Source: Luteibacter sp. 9135
Lineage (GTDB): Bacteria > Pseudomonadota > Gammaproteobacteria > Xanthomonadales > Rhodanobacteraceae
Length of the DNA stretch: 64,000 nt
Assembly: GCF_000745005.1 (NCBI RefSeq)
Contig: NZ_JQNB01000001.1
Span: 744,001-808,000 of the forward strand
Reading direction: 5' to 3'
The number at the start of each line of letters is the position of its first letter. Within the stretch, counting starts at the first letter, position 1. The notes under the pieces are model-generated. The model did not search any database, was not told the DNA's origin, and worked only from the letters and a program-made list of their open reading frames with translations. Position numbers and translations under genes: made by a program. Positions 49,237 to 58,546 of this stretch are shown piece by piece.

Positions 49237-52200
49237 ATGGATGCGATGCCCCCTTCCGCGCCGCCCGCCGAGATACGCGAGACCCACCATGAGGCGATCG
49301 ACACCGTTCAGAGGCTGATCGCCGCAGAGCGCTGGCTTATCGAGCAGCAGACGGCGATGCCCGCCCTCCCCGAAACGTTCTCCGCCGAAACGCTCAGCGC
49401 CTTCGTGGCCGACGTCGGGGCCTTCTGGGAGGGCGGGATCGAAGCCACGGCCGGCACGCGATCGCGGCGCGGCGCCCTGGAAGACACCCTGCGCACGACC
49501 CTGTCCGACCTGGCCGTCCTTCAAGGCCTCGATCGCACGCTGGACGACGACGCCCGCGCGCTCGTCGCCGCCGCGCTGGTGCCGCATGCCGTGCCCCCGC
49601 CCTACATCGAGTGGCGCGAGGTGACGATCGGCGATGCGCCGCACGCCGGTTCACTGTTGGTCGTGGACACGCGCCCGGGAGGCATCGTCATGGCCTTCAC
49701 CGCGACGCGCGGGTGGGATCGTTATGCCGACCTCGCGCAGGCCCATGCCGCCCTCGAGAAACAGGTACGGGCCGTCCTGTCCACACGGATCGATCTCCCC
49801 GGCCTGGCGCGTGCCAGGGTCAACGTCCATGCCACCGAGGCATGCGTCGACTCACGACGCGTGGATGGGCCCGCCCTGGCCACCGTGGTCGATCGCGTCG
49901 TCGCCACGCAGCGCGACAAGATCGAACACGCATGGATTGAATTCGAACTCGAGCGCGTACTGCCCGGACGGTCCCAGCGCCTGGCCGATCGCCTGCGCGA
50001 TGCCATCGACCTGGCCGACGTTGTCGATGTCGAAGCCATCCTGGGGGTGCGTGAGGCGCGCCTGCGCATCGCCCTCGAAAGCGAGCGGCTGCTCACCGTG
50101 CCCCCCTCGCTCGCCGCCGACTGGCGACGCTCCCGCGCGGAATACATGGACACCCTGCAAGCCATGGCGGATCGGCAGGCCCTTGCCGGGGTCGACCCGC
50201 CGACGGAACTGCTCGACTACGCTATCGGGCAACTGGAGCCCGTCCTGAAGGCACTGGGCGTCACGGAGCATCCCCGCGACATCACCCTGACGCTCGACCG
50301 CTCGCTGGATCCCGCCGCGCGCCTCGCTTCGCTGACGGCATTGATCTACGGCCCGGAACCCCTGCATGCCTCGCTCATCGACGCCGCCTACAGCAACGTG
50401 CCTGCCATCGGTGCGGACCGGTTCAGTGCCCACGGCAAGGACGGTCACCTCATCCCGGCATTCAGCGATCCCTACATTCGTGCCGTTCTCAACCGGCTGG
50501 ACATCCACACCCATTACCAGACACAGCTGCTCGGCGAGCTGCGCGACGGGCCCCAGGCCGCACTGCGACGGCGCGGCTTTCGGGAGTCGCGCATGGCCCG
50601 GATGCGGCACGACGCCGTCGAGGCGCGCGTGGCCAGCCTGCGCCACGACTACGGCGAGGCACGCCACCTCGGGCTCACCGCCAGCGGGCGCGCGCGGGTC
50701 GACGCCCTGCTCGATGCCCTGGGCCAGGGCCAACCCTCGCCCGCCCTGGTCCGACAGGTCACGTTTCGCGACATGCCGCTACGCGAGGTGATGCAAATCA
50801 TCGAGTCGCCCGATACGGGGGCAAAGGATGCGGCGGCGCCTGCGCTGGTCTATTACACCCCCGACGCACCCGATGGCGCAGCCTTCCGCGAATTCCGCGA
50901 TCGTGACGAGGCCGATCGCCTGTTTTTCCGTGATGCCACCTTCCGTGACTACCTGCTCGCCCGGCTTCCCGCGGCATCCGACACCATGCGGCGAGAGGGA
51001 CACCTGCGCCTGAATGCGAATCGCAGCCTTGCCTGGATACTCGGCCAGGACACCTCGGCGATGCAAGGCGAGGCCACGATCGCCCCCGGCCTCAAGGACA
51101 TCGCAGGCGATCCTTTCGACGCGGTCTACGACACCGCTCTGGACCACGCGTTGCGCAACGTGCAATCGCTGACACGCAGCGCCCGTGACGCAAATCGCGA
51201 GTTCATGTTCGACCTGTGGCACCGCAATCCGGCTCACGTCCTTCCCGCGCAGACCGTGATCGCCACCATCACGGCGCCGTTCCGCGTCGCTCCGGCCGCC
51301 TGGCGGGCCTACGACGCGATCAAGGCAGGCGGCTACGGTGACGGCTTCATCGACGCCACCGAAGGCTATGTCATGGCACTGGCGGCGTATTCGCTGGGCA
51401 TCTCGGCGTTGCACGCGACCACGGCACCCTACGCCGTGCACGTCCGCGCGATCGGAGGCGCACTGGTCAGCCGGGCCCTCGCGCGCCCCAAGCCCGGCAC
51501 CCACCGGCGCTATCTGGCCAAAGGCGTCACGGCGACGGGCGTACCCGACCCCCAGGGCATGTATCGCGTCGATGGCAAGCTGTATGCGGCGATCGAGGGC
51601 AAACTGTACGAAGCCAATTACCACGCAGCCAGCCGCACCGTCCGGCTCGGTGCCGCGCCTCCTGCGGGCATCGAGGCAACAGGGCCCGTGATCCGGTTGC
51701 AGGGCGAGCTATGGCACGCCGATCGTCATGCGGGGCGCCGCCGCTCCGTCGGCCGCCCGGCCACGGATGCCACGCCCGCGCGCGACTTCTACAGCGAATA
51801 CGTCAATCAACTCGAACAGAGTTTCCCCGACGCGATCGAACGACAGCTGGTGTCGGACCAGATGTATCGCGAAATACGTGGACTGCCCACGCGTCGCATC
51901 GTCACCGATGGCCAGCGCGCCGGGTTCCACCAGGCGCTGACACGCGCCGAGCAATCCATCCGTGCCTCGTTCGACGTCGGCCCCTCGCTCCCAGGCCGCC
52001 TGCGCCAGATCGCCGAGGTCGACCTGCCCGAGCGCCTCTGGTTCTACGACGAGAAGCCGCTCCAGCAAAGCGCGTTCTTCGGCGCAGCGCGGCCCGGCAT
52101 GACGTGGGGAGCGATACGCAGCGAGGCGCAGGAGCGGGATGTCTTCGGCGTGCGGCTGAGCGCCGTGCCGCCACATGCTCCCGTGCATACCATCGTCGAC

Positions 52201-52434
52201 GGTAGCGGTGTACGGCTACTCGACCGCACACGCGGTTTCGCCGTCGAGGTAAAGGTGCGGGACCTGGTGCAATCCCGAGCCACCAGCCCGGACAGCCTCG
52301 ATCTGTTGTCCATCGTCGGTACGCAGGGCAGGCACTATGTGCTGCGCACGCCTCCGGGACGACCGGTGATGCTGGAAGCCGGGCAGTTCCGGCTGGTGCC
52401 GGAGCTGCCGGAGCTGCCGGAGCCCGCGCCTTAA
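49237..52434 (+). CDS. large dermonecrotic-toxin-like (DUF6543-type) protein, paralogue C
   Basis: A 1065-residue protein, the most divergent of the three but colinear. The N-terminal AIDTVQRLIAAERWLIEQQT is followed by AMPALP; VYYTP-type LVYYTPDAPDGAAFREF lies near 537; FFRDATFRDYLLARLPAA follows; and MYRVDGKLYAAIEGKLYEA lies near 770. The C-terminal part differs, with RDFYSEYVNQLEQSFPDAIE and later RLWFYDEKPLQQSAFFGAAR, ending GRHYVLRTPPGRPVMLEAGQ, which parallels the [20 protein letters not shown] end of A. No signal peptide or enzyme motif is recognised. Its stop overlaps the stop of the convergent metallopeptidase gene. Effector-like function is inferred from the family. Confidence 0.68.
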   Translation: MDAMPPSAPPAEIRETHHEAIDTVQRLIAAERWLIEQQTAMPALPETFSAETLSAFVADVGAFWEGGIEATAGTRSRRGALEDTLRTTLSDLAVLQGLDRTLDDDARALVAAALVPHAVPPPYIEWREVTIGDAPHAGSLLVVDTRPGGIVMAFTATRGWDRYADLAQAHAALEKQVRAVLSTRIDLPGLARARVNVHATEACVDSRRVDGPALATVVDRVVATQRDKIEHAWIEFELERVLPGRSQRLADRLRDAIDLADVVDVEAILGVREARLRIALESERLLTVPPSLAADWRRSRAEYMDTLQAMADRQALAGVDPPTELLDYAIGQLEPVLKALGVTEHPRDITLTLDRSLDPAARLASLTALIYGPEPLHASLIDAAYSNVPAIGADRFSAHGKDGHLIPAFSDPYIRAVLNRLDIHTHYQTQLLGELRDGPQAALRRRGFRESRMARMRHDAVEARVASLRHDYGEARHLGLTASGRARVDALLDALGQGQPSPALVRQVTFRDMPLREVMQIIESPDTGAKDAAAPALVYYTPDAPDGAAFREFRDRDEADRLFFRDATFRDYLLARLPAASDTMRREGHLRLNANRSLAWILGQDTSAMQGEATIAPGLKDIAGDPFDAVYDTALDHALRNVQSLTRSARDANREFMFDLWHRNPAHVLPAQTVIATITAPFRVAPAAWRAYDAIKAGGYGDGFIDATEGYVMALAAYSLGISALHATTAPYAVHVRAIGGALVSRALARPKPGTHRRYLAKGVTATGVPDPQGMYRVDGKLYAAIEGKLYEANYHAASRTVRLGAAPPAGIEATGPVIRLQGELWHADRHAGRRRSVGRPATDATPARDFYSEYVNQLEQSFPDAIERQLVSDQMYREIRGLPTRRIVTDGQRAGFHQALTRAEQSIRASFDVGPSLPGRLRQIAEVDLPERLWFYDEKPLQQSAFFGAARPGMTWGAIRSEAQERDVFGVRLSAVPPHAPVHTIVDGSGVRLLDRTRGFAVEVKVRDLVQSRATSPDSLDLLSIVGTQGRHYVLRTPPGRPVMLEAGQFRLVPELPELPEPAP

Positions 52435-53198
52435 TCGGCGATGTCGGCCACCAGCCGGTCGAGCTGCATCTTCAGGCCGCTGCCGTGCGCCCGAAGCCAA
52501 TGCCTCTGCTCCTTCCAGTCCGGAAAGATGCTCTCGACCCATTGCCAGAAGCGCGGCGAGTGGTTGCGGACCTTGAGATGACACAACTCGTGCACCAGTA
52601 CATAACGCAAGGCCACGGGCGGAGCGAGCGCGAGGGCCAGGTCGAGGTTGATCCTGTCCCGCGTGTCCAGGCTGCCCCAGAGGCTTTTCAGCGGACGGAT
52701 CTTCAGGGCCGTGGGGGCCGCGTTGATCATCGGTATGTAGGCCGGCAACCAGCGTGACACATCACGCCGTATCTGCGCCTCGAAGTGCGTGGCCAGCAGG
52801 CCACGCGCAAGGAGGAGGGCCCGCGCGTGTGGACGCGGTATCACCAGGGTGATGCCGTCGTCGTGCTGTTCGACACGAGGATAGGGGCCCTCGGCCCAGT
52901 CCAGCGCGATGTCCTCGCCCCGGAACGGAAAGGTGGTGGGCACCCCCACCTTCAGCCTTGGCAGCGGCGTGGCATCGAGGTGGAATTCCTCCAGCTTCTG
53001 CTCGAGCCAATCGGCGTGATGACGGAGGAAGGCCGCCATCTGTGCCGTGTGCGTGCCGTAGGGATAGGTAAGGCGCGCCCCCCGGGAGGTGACGGTGAGG
53101 CGCAGGCGGCGGGCACGCGGGTGCGCTGCCTTGAGCACCCGGATGGTGCCGCCGGTTGCCGTGGGCAGTTCCAGCCAGTCGCTGTCTTCCGATGCCAT
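52431..53198 (-). CDS. YgjP-like/SprT-type zinc metallopeptidase
   Basis: A protein of about 255 residues, taking the ATG at 53198 because the family begins close to this point (an earlier ATG at 53249 is possible). The zinc motif HELCHLKVRNHS (HExxH at 203-207 with His213) and the surrounding RYVLVHELCHL context are the signature of the YgjP/DUF45, M48-related family. KSLWGSLDTRDRINLDLAL is also characteristic. These are soluble putative peptidases of unknown target. It is convergent with paralogue C, the two TAA codons overlapping. Confidence 0.88.
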   Translation of the reverse strand: MASEDSDWLELPTATGGTIRVLKAAHPRARRLRLTVTSRGARLTYPYGTHTAQMAAFLRHHADWLEQKLEEFHLDATPLPRLKVGVPTTFPFRGEDIALDWAEGPYPRVEQHDDGITLVIPRPHARALLLARGLLATHFEAQIRRDVSRWLPAYIPMINAAPTALKIRPLKSLWGSLDTRDRINLDLALALAPPVALRYVLVHELCHLKVRNHSPRFWQWVESIFPDWKEQRHWLRAHGSGLKMQLDRLVADIAD

Positions 53199-53270
53199 GT
53201 CGCGAGTCTCGTTCCGATCCCGACCAACATCCCACCAAGCCATATCCATTCCTGCGACGCGGCGCCTTCG

Positions 53271-54179
53271 TCACTCAGGGCGCGGCAACTTGAACCATTC
53301 TTCCAGCTTGCCGAGCAGCCTTGCATATTCGCCGGCCATCAGGGCGAAATTGGCGTCCATTTCCGCCGCGGCGGATTCGGGACTGTCTGCCTGCTCGTCG
53401 AGCACCACGTCGGTGAACTTGATCTTGCGCAGGATGAGATCCTCACCCAGCACGAACGAGATGCGATCGTCGAACACCAGCCCCAACTGGAACACCTGCT
53501 TCCCGGTGCGAAGGTGCTCGCGGATCTCTTCGGTGTCGAGATCCTGGCGGCGGCAGCGCGCAATGGCTCCCGACGCCGTGGCCGGATCGCGCAATTCGCA
53601 CTCGTCGCCGAGGGCCAGGCCCGCCGGCAGCTCGCCCGTGGACACCCAGTGCGTCATGAGCAGGCGAGGCGATTCCTCCGGGGCCAGCGGCACGGCCGGG
53701 AAACTGCCCAGGGCCTCGCGGATCTGGCTGAGGGTGTTCTCGGCGGACTTGCGGCTGGAGGTGTCCATGATCAGCCAGCCGTTTTTCTTGTCCGCGAAAG
53801 CCGACATGCGCGACGTGCGCACGAACGCCCGCGGCAGCAGTTCGTTCATGACGTCGTCCTTCATCCGCTTGCGCTCACGGCCGCTGACCTTGCGACCTTC
53901 TTCCTCGGCGATCTTCTGCACGCGGTTGGCCAGCTCGTCGTTGACCACGGACGTGGGCAGCAGCTTGTCTTCACCGGCCACGGTGACCATGACGTTGGAC
54001 GCCACCGAATGCGTGAGGGCTTCTTCCCGGCGCCCCAGGGGCGAGATGAAGCCGCGCGTGGACAATTCCATGGGGCCGACGGAACGCAGGCGATGCTCGG
54101 GCAGCGCCTCGTCAAGGCGCTCGAGATCGGCGGCGACGGAAGCGGAGAAACGGAACAGGGTGAGATTGCGATAGAACAT
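53271..54179 (-). CDS. rdgC: recombination-associated protein RdgC
   Basis: A 302-residue ring-forming DNA-binding protein that modulates RecA. MFYRNLTLFRF at the start, FISPLGRREEALTHSV, LPRAFVRTSRMSAF and the C-terminal LAKLEEW-type helix (LLGKLEEWFKLPRP) match RdgC along its whole length. The ATG at 54179 gives the exact family start. It lies in a minus-strand run with the aminotransferase upstream. Confidence 0.95.
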   Translation of the reverse strand: MFYRNLTLFRFSASVAADLERLDEALPEHRLRSVGPMELSTRGFISPLGRREEALTHSVASNVMVTVAGEDKLLPTSVVNDELANRVQKIAEEEGRKVSGRERKRMKDDVMNELLPRAFVRTSRMSAFADKKNGWLIMDTSSRKSAENTLSQIREALGSFPAVPLAPEESPRLLMTHWVSTGELPAGLALGDECELRDPATASGAIARCRRQDLDTEEIREHLRTGKQVFQLGLVFDDRISFVLGEDLILRKIKFTDVVLDEQADSPESAAAEMDANFALMAGEYARLLGKLEEWFKLPRPE

Positions 54180-54256
54180 GGATCGGCGATTCTCTTGCGA
54201 ATGAGGGACCGCGACAGGCGCCATGCACCCGCCGACGAAAGGAGCGGCGGAGCGGG

Positions 54257-55444
54257 TCAGACGACCTGGGCGATCGCCGCGGCGACGCGGTCCATGTTGC
54301 CCTCGTTGAGCGCCGCCACGCAGATACGGCCGGTGCCGACGGCATAGATGCCGAACTCGGTGCGCAGCCGATCCACCTGGGCAGAGGAAAGCCCGGAGTA
54401 GGAAAACATGCCGCGCTGGGCTTCGATGAAACCGAAATCGCCATGCCTGGCCAGGCGCTCGACCAGGCCCCGGCGCATGGCCCGGATACGCTCGCGCATC
54501 TCGCCTAGCTCGGCTTCCCACTGCGCGCGCAGCGCGTCGTGGTTGAGCACGGCCGAGACCACCGCGGCGCCGTGGGTCGGCGGATTGGAGTAGTTGGTGC
54601 GGATGACACGCTTCACCTGGGATTGCACGCGGAGCGCTTCGTCGTGCGAGCCGGTGACGATGGACAGGGCACCCACGCGCTCACCGTACAGCGAGAACGA
54701 TTTCGAGAACGAGCTGGCGACGAAGAACGCCACACCGGCCTCCGCGAACAAGCGCACGGCCAGGGCGTCCGACTCGATGCCGTCGCCGAAGCCCTGGTAG
54801 GCGATATCCAGGAACGGCACCAGGCCCTGCGCCTGCACGGTGGCGATGACGCGCGTCCAGTCGGCGGGGGTCAGGTCCACGCCCGTCGGGTTGTGGCAGC
54901 AGGCATGCAGCACCACGATGGCACCCTTCGGCAGCGATGCGAGGCCGGCGAGCATCGCATCCACATCCACGCCGTGCGTGGCGGCATCGTAGTACGGGTA
55001 ATCGACCACCTCGAACCCGGCGCCTTCGAAGAGGGCGCGGTGGTTTTCCCAGCTGGGGTTGCTGATGGCCACGGGCACGGAGGGATCGAGGCGCTTGAGG
55101 AAGTCGGCGCCGACCTTCAGCGCACCGGTGCCGCCCAGGGCCTGCGCGGTGACCACGCGGCGCTCGGCAAGCAGGGGCGACGCCTCGCCGAACAACAGCT
55201 TCTGCACTGCGCTGTCGTACAGCGCGATACCGTCGATGGGCAGGTAGCCACGCGGAAGCTGGGCTTCCAGGCGGGCTTTCTCGGCCTCGCGCACGGCGCG
55301 CAGCAGCGGCACGTGGCCGTTGGCGTCGTAATAGACGCCCACGCCAAGATTGACCTTGTCGGTGCGGGTATCGGCGCCGAAGGCTTCGTTGAGGCCGAGG
55401 ATCGGATCGCGCGGCGCGAGTTCGACGGAAGAGAAAAGGGTCAT
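54257..55444 (-). CDS. aspartate/aromatic-amino-acid aminotransferase (class I)
   Basis: A 395-residue PLP enzyme of the AspC/TyrB subgroup. MTLFSSVELAPRDPILGLNE, KVNLGVGVYYD, GYLPIDG, ACCHNPTGVDL, FLDIAYQGFG and SSFSKSFSLYGERVG with the PLP-binding Lys248 are all typical. GMFSYSGLS and the late VGTGRICVAALN complete the active site. It transfers amino groups between aspartate or aromatic amino acids and 2-oxoacids. AspC and TyrB cannot be told apart from these motifs, so no symbol is given. Confidence 0.93.
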   Translation of the reverse strand: MTLFSSVELAPRDPILGLNEAFGADTRTDKVNLGVGVYYDANGHVPLLRAVREAEKARLEAQLPRGYLPIDGIALYDSAVQKLLFGEASPLLAERRVVTAQALGGTGALKVGADFLKRLDPSVPVAISNPSWENHRALFEGAGFEVVDYPYYDAATHGVDVDAMLAGLASLPKGAIVVLHACCHNPTGVDLTPADWTRVIATVQAQGLVPFLDIAYQGFGDGIESDALAVRLFAEAGVAFFVASSFSKSFSLYGERVGALSIVTGSHDEALRVQSQVKRVIRTNYSNPPTHGAAVVSAVLNHDALRAQWEAELGEMRERIRAMRRGLVERLARHGDFGFIEAQRGMFSYSGLSSAQVDRLRTEFGIYAVGTGRICVAALNEGNMDRVAAAIAQVV

Positions 55445-55478
55445 GGTCGGCAGGCCTCGAAGCGGGAAGAGGAAAGGA

Positions 55479-56351
55479 TCAGTCGTTGTCGTCGACGGTG
55501 TCGCCGCCAGCGAGCCAGGCGTGGGCGTCGGGTCGCGCCGCGTCTTCGCGTGCGCCAAGCGCCGCGAAGTCGAACAGGCGGCGATCCGTCAGCTGCGACG
55601 GCGCGATGTTGCCCATGGCACGGAAGATCGTCTCGCTGCGGCCGGGGTTGGATTTTTCCCACTCGGCGAGCATGCGCTTGACCACCTTGCGCTGCAGGTT
55701 CTCCTGCGAGCCGCACAGGTTGCAGGGAATGATGGGGAAAGCGCGGGTGGCCGCGTAGGCCGCGATGTCGTCTTCCTTGCAATAGGCCAGCGGACGGATG
55801 ACCACATGGCGCCCGTCGTCGGACAACAGCTTGGGCGGCATGGCCTTCAGGCTGCCCTGGTAGAACATGTTCAGGAAGAACGTACCGAGGATGTCGTCGC
55901 GATGGTGGCCCAGCGCGATCTTCGTGATGCCGTTGGCCGCGGCCCACTGGTAGAGCGCCCCGCGGCGCATGCGCGAGCACAGGCTGCACAGGGTCTTGCC
56001 CTGGGGGATGACCCGGGTGACGACGCTGTAGGTGTCCTGCTCGATGACATGGAACGGGACGCCCAGCGCGGTCAGGTAACCCGGCAGCACATGCTCGGGG
56101 AAATCAGGCTGTTTCTGGTCGAGGTTCACCGCGATGAGGTCGAAGCGCACCGGCGCCTTGGCCTGCAGTGACAGCAGCATGTCCAGCAGTGTGTAGGAAT
56201 CCTTCCCGCCGGAGAGGCAGACCATGATGCGGTCGCCGTCCTCGACCATGCCGAAGTCGGCGATGGCCTGGCCGACCTGGCGACGCAGGCGTTTGGCCAG
56301 TTTGCCGGCTTCGTAGCTCTGCTTGCGGGTGGCGTCGGGCGTGGCGGACAT
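55479..56351 (-). CDS. ttcA: tRNA 2-thiocytidine biosynthesis protein TtcA
   Basis: A 290-residue enzyme thiolating cytidine 32 of certain tRNAs with ATP and an iron-sulfur cluster. The PP-loop motif SGGKDS is at 47-52. Two CxxC pairs bind the cluster and sulfur: CSLC (near 130) and CNLC (near 215). [20 protein letters not shown] and [10 protein letters not shown] are further signatures. The ATG at 56351 ([18 protein letters not shown]) is preferred to the upstream start, since earlier residues are not conserved in the family. Confidence 0.95.
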   Translation of the reverse strand: MSATPDATRKQSYEAGKLAKRLRRQVGQAIADFGMVEDGDRIMVCLSGGKDSYTLLDMLLSLQAKAPVRFDLIAVNLDQKQPDFPEHVLPGYLTALGVPFHVIEQDTYSVVTRVIPQGKTLCSLCSRMRRGALYQWAAANGITKIALGHHRDDILGTFFLNMFYQGSLKAMPPKLLSDDGRHVVIRPLAYCKEDDIAAYAATRAFPIIPCNLCGSQENLQRKVVKRMLAEWEKSNPGRSETIFRAMGNIAPSQLTDRRLFDFAALGAREDAARPDAHAWLAGGDTVDDND

Positions 56352-56454
56352 GCGTATGGGCGGTTCGGGACGGGTCGGCTGACCATTGTAGCCGCTGCGG
56401 AGCCCCTCGCCGGAGGTTACAATCGGACTTCCCCTCCTCGCCCGGCCCAACGCC

Positions 56455-56661
56455 ATGCAGGTCCAGGATCCTCACGAGCTCCAGCAACGCCTCGCCGAAC
56501 TCAAGGTCGAGCACCGCGACCTCGACGCCGCCATCGACCACCTGGCCGCCGCGATCGGCCGCGACGAGCTCCAGCTGACCCGCCTGAAGAAGCGCAAGTT
56601 GCTGCTGAAGGACACTATTTCCCGGATCCAAAGCCGGCTCATCCCCGACCTGGACGCCTGA
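56455..56661 (+). CDS. YdcH/DUF465 family small coiled-coil protein
   Basis: A 68-residue, almost wholly helical, charged protein ([20 protein letters not shown] onward). The HRDLDAAID segment and the [15 protein letters not shown] basic helix are the standard pattern of the YdcH/DUF465 family. Function unknown. Its TGA directly abuts the ATG of the acetyltransferase gene. Confidence 0.88.
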   Translation: MQVQDPHELQQRLAELKVEHRDLDAAIDHLAAAIGRDELQLTRLKKRKLLLKDTISRIQSRLIPDLDA

Positions 56662-57267
56662 ATGGCCGCAGTGGCGCCCATCCGGCTGGCCAACCGCCAC
56701 GTGACGCTGGAGCCGCTCCAACCGGTGCACGCCGGCCCGCTGGAGCGTGCCGCGGCTGATGGTGACCTCTGGAACCTGTGGTTCACCTCCGTGCCGGCGC
56801 CGGGCCGCGTGGAGGCCTACATCGCCTCAGCCCTGCGTGGGCAGGACGAAGGCCGGATGTCTCCCTGGGTGGTGCGCGAGAACGTCTCCGGCGACATCGT
56901 GGGCACCACGCGCTTCTACGACATCGTCGACGATCCGCGGCGCATGGCCATCGGCTATACCTGGTACGCACGGCGCTGGCAGCGCAGCCACGTCAACACG
57001 GCCTGCAAGCACCTGCTGTTGTCCCACGCCTTCACTGGCCTGGACGCCGTGGCCGTCGAGTTCCACACCGACGCCTACAACCAGGATTCGCAACGCGCCA
57101 TCGAGAAACTGGGCGCGAAGCGCGAGGGCATCCTGCGCGCCCACAAGCGTCGGCCCGACGGCTCGCTGCGTGACACGGTGTGTTACAGCATCCTGGCTAC
57201 CGAGTGGCCCGACGTCGATCAATGGCTGCAGCTGCGGTTGGATCGCCTGGCACCGCCTGCCGCCTGA
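56662..57267 (+). CDS. GNAT-family N-acetyltransferase (RimJ/RimL-like)
   Basis: A 201-residue acetyltransferase. RLANRHVTLEPLQPVHAGPL opens as in RimL/YdaF-type proteins; IVGTTRFYDI and IGYTWYARRWQRSHVNTACK form the acetyl-CoA-binding core; VEFHTDAYNQDSQRAIEKLG and EGILRAHKRRPDGSLRDTVC finish the fold. Relatives acetylate ribosomal-protein termini, amino acids or antibiotics. The substrate cannot be read from sequence. It is co-transcribed with the YdcH-like gene. Confidence 0.88.
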   Translation: MAAVAPIRLANRHVTLEPLQPVHAGPLERAAADGDLWNLWFTSVPAPGRVEAYIASALRGQDEGRMSPWVVRENVSGDIVGTTRFYDIVDDPRRMAIGYTWYARRWQRSHVNTACKHLLLSHAFTGLDAVAVEFHTDAYNQDSQRAIEKLGAKREGILRAHKRRPDGSLRDTVCYSILATEWPDVDQWLQLRLDRLAPPAA

Positions 57268-57317
57268 GCCCTTGCGCCCAGGTGCTGCCGGTGCGGGACG
57301 ACCCCACCGCAGTTGAA

Positions 57318-58337
57318 CTACCGCGTCGCCACCGCGTCCGGGGACGAAGGGTGCACCACCAGGGTCGCGGTCATGCCGGCCGAGAGCACCACACCGGGCG
57401 GCAGGTGCGCCGTGTCGATCCGGATACGCACCGGCACGCGCTGCGCGAGCCGCACCCAGTTGAAGGTCGGGTTCACGTCGGCCAGCAGGTCGCTGCCGGT
57501 CGGGTTATCGGCATCGGTGATGCCGCGGGCGATGCTCTCCACCGAGCCCTTCAGCCGCACGCCACCGCTCATCAGGCGGATGTCGACCGGATCGCCCACA
57601 CGCAGGCCGGGCAGCTTGGTCTCTTCGAAGTAGCCGTAGATCCAGTACGAGTGGCTGTCGATCAGGGCAAGGCGTGCGCTGCCGGCACTGGCGTAATCGC
57701 CGACGCGTACGTCCAGGTTGGTGACATAGCCATCCACCGGGGCGCGCACTTCCGTGCGATCGAGATTGAGTTGCGCGGAAGCCAGTTCGACCTGCGCCTG
57801 GGCCACGGCCGCCAGGGCCTGCTGCTGGGAGGCGCTGGCCTGCTTCGTACTCGCCTGGGCCTGCTGCCACCCCGCCTTGGCCGCGTTGGCGGCGGCCACC
57901 GCGTTGGCCTTGTCTTCCGCCGAGATCACGTTGTTGATCAGCTTCTGCCGGCGTTCGGACTGGGCGGCGTACATCTCGAAGTTGGAGCGGCTCTGCAACG
58001 CGCCGGCCTGGGCCGCGTTGATGCTGGCGCCCGCAGCGCGTGCCGCCGCTTCAGCGGCGTTGAGGTTGGCTTCGGCCTGCGCCACCGCGTTCGCGTAACG
58101 CGCCTTGTCGACGACGAACAGCAGGTCGCCCTTCTTCACCGTCTGGTTGTCGATGACCTTCACGTCGGTGACCAGACCGGCCACGTCGGGCGCGATGCGC
58201 ACGATCTCCGCGCGCACGCGGCCGTCGCGCGTCCACGGCGAATACATGTAGTGCTTCCACAGGGCGTGCCCGATCACGGCGGCGACAAGGACGACGACGG
58301 CGGTCACGGCAAAACGGATGACGGTGGCGAGTTTCAT
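57318..58337 (-). CDS. HlyD-family membrane-fusion protein (AaeA-like)
   Basis: A 339-residue periplasmic adaptor with an N-terminal anchor (about 7-26). The biotinyl-lipoyl motif spans DGRVRAEIVRIAPDVAGLVT. A long Ala/Gln-rich coiled coil (about 85-185) precedes the second lipoyl half LDRTEVRAPVDGYVTNLDVR and the barrel with DSHSYWIYGYFEETKL. It matches AaeA/EmrA-type subunits that link an inner-membrane FUSC transporter to an outer channel. It is last in the MarR-AaeB-AaeX-AaeA-like operon. Confidence 0.9.
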   Translation of the reverse strand: MKLATVIRFAVTAVVVLVAAVIGHALWKHYMYSPWTRDGRVRAEIVRIAPDVAGLVTDVKVIDNQTVKKGDLLFVVDKARYANAVAQAEANLNAAEAAARAAGASINAAQAGALQSRSNFEMYAAQSERRQKLINNVISAEDKANAVAAANAAKAGWQQAQASTKQASASQQQALAAVAQAQVELASAQLNLDRTEVRAPVDGYVTNLDVRVGDYASAGSARLALIDSHSYWIYGYFEETKLPGLRVGDPVDIRLMSGGVRLKGSVESIARGITDADNPTGSDLLADVNPTFNWVRLAQRVPVRIRIDTAHLPPGVVLSAGMTATLVVHPSSPDAVATR

Positions 58338-58348
58338 AGGGGCTTCAC

Positions 58349-58546
58349 TCAGAGCAGGAGCAGCGCAAAGGCGCCGAAGACACAGACGAACACGGCGAGC
58401 CGGAACAACGGCGGGTGCCAGATCAGGCGATACAGCCCGAACCGGCCGGCGATACTGTCGAAAAGCCAGAGCACCAGCAGCGCGACGACGAAGAGGATGA
58501 GCAGTCCCGGCACGAGTGCATCACCGAGGGCGATTTCACGAGGCAT
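58349..58546 (-). CDS. DUF1656 (AaeX-like) small membrane protein
   Basis: A 65-residue protein, MPREIALGDALVPGLLILFV onward, with two membrane helices. The IWHPPLFRLAVFVC segment is the hallmark of DUF1656/AaeX, found between the FUSC and HlyD genes of AaeAB-type efflux systems. It overlaps the upstream FUSC gene by 11 bp and ends 11 bp before the HlyD start. Role in the pump unknown. Confidence 0.9.
   Translation of the reverse strand: MPREIALGDALVPGLLILFVVALLVLWLFDSIAGRFGLYRLIWHPPLFRLAVFVCVFGAFALLLL

Noticed and set aside
38605..52434. Rhs, contact-dependent inhibition or polymorphic toxin cassettes with immunity genes
   Set aside because: No YD repeats, haemagglutinin repeats, signal peptides or PAAR/VgrG parts, and no small immunity-like gene behind any copy; the genes between them are ordinary housekeeping genes.
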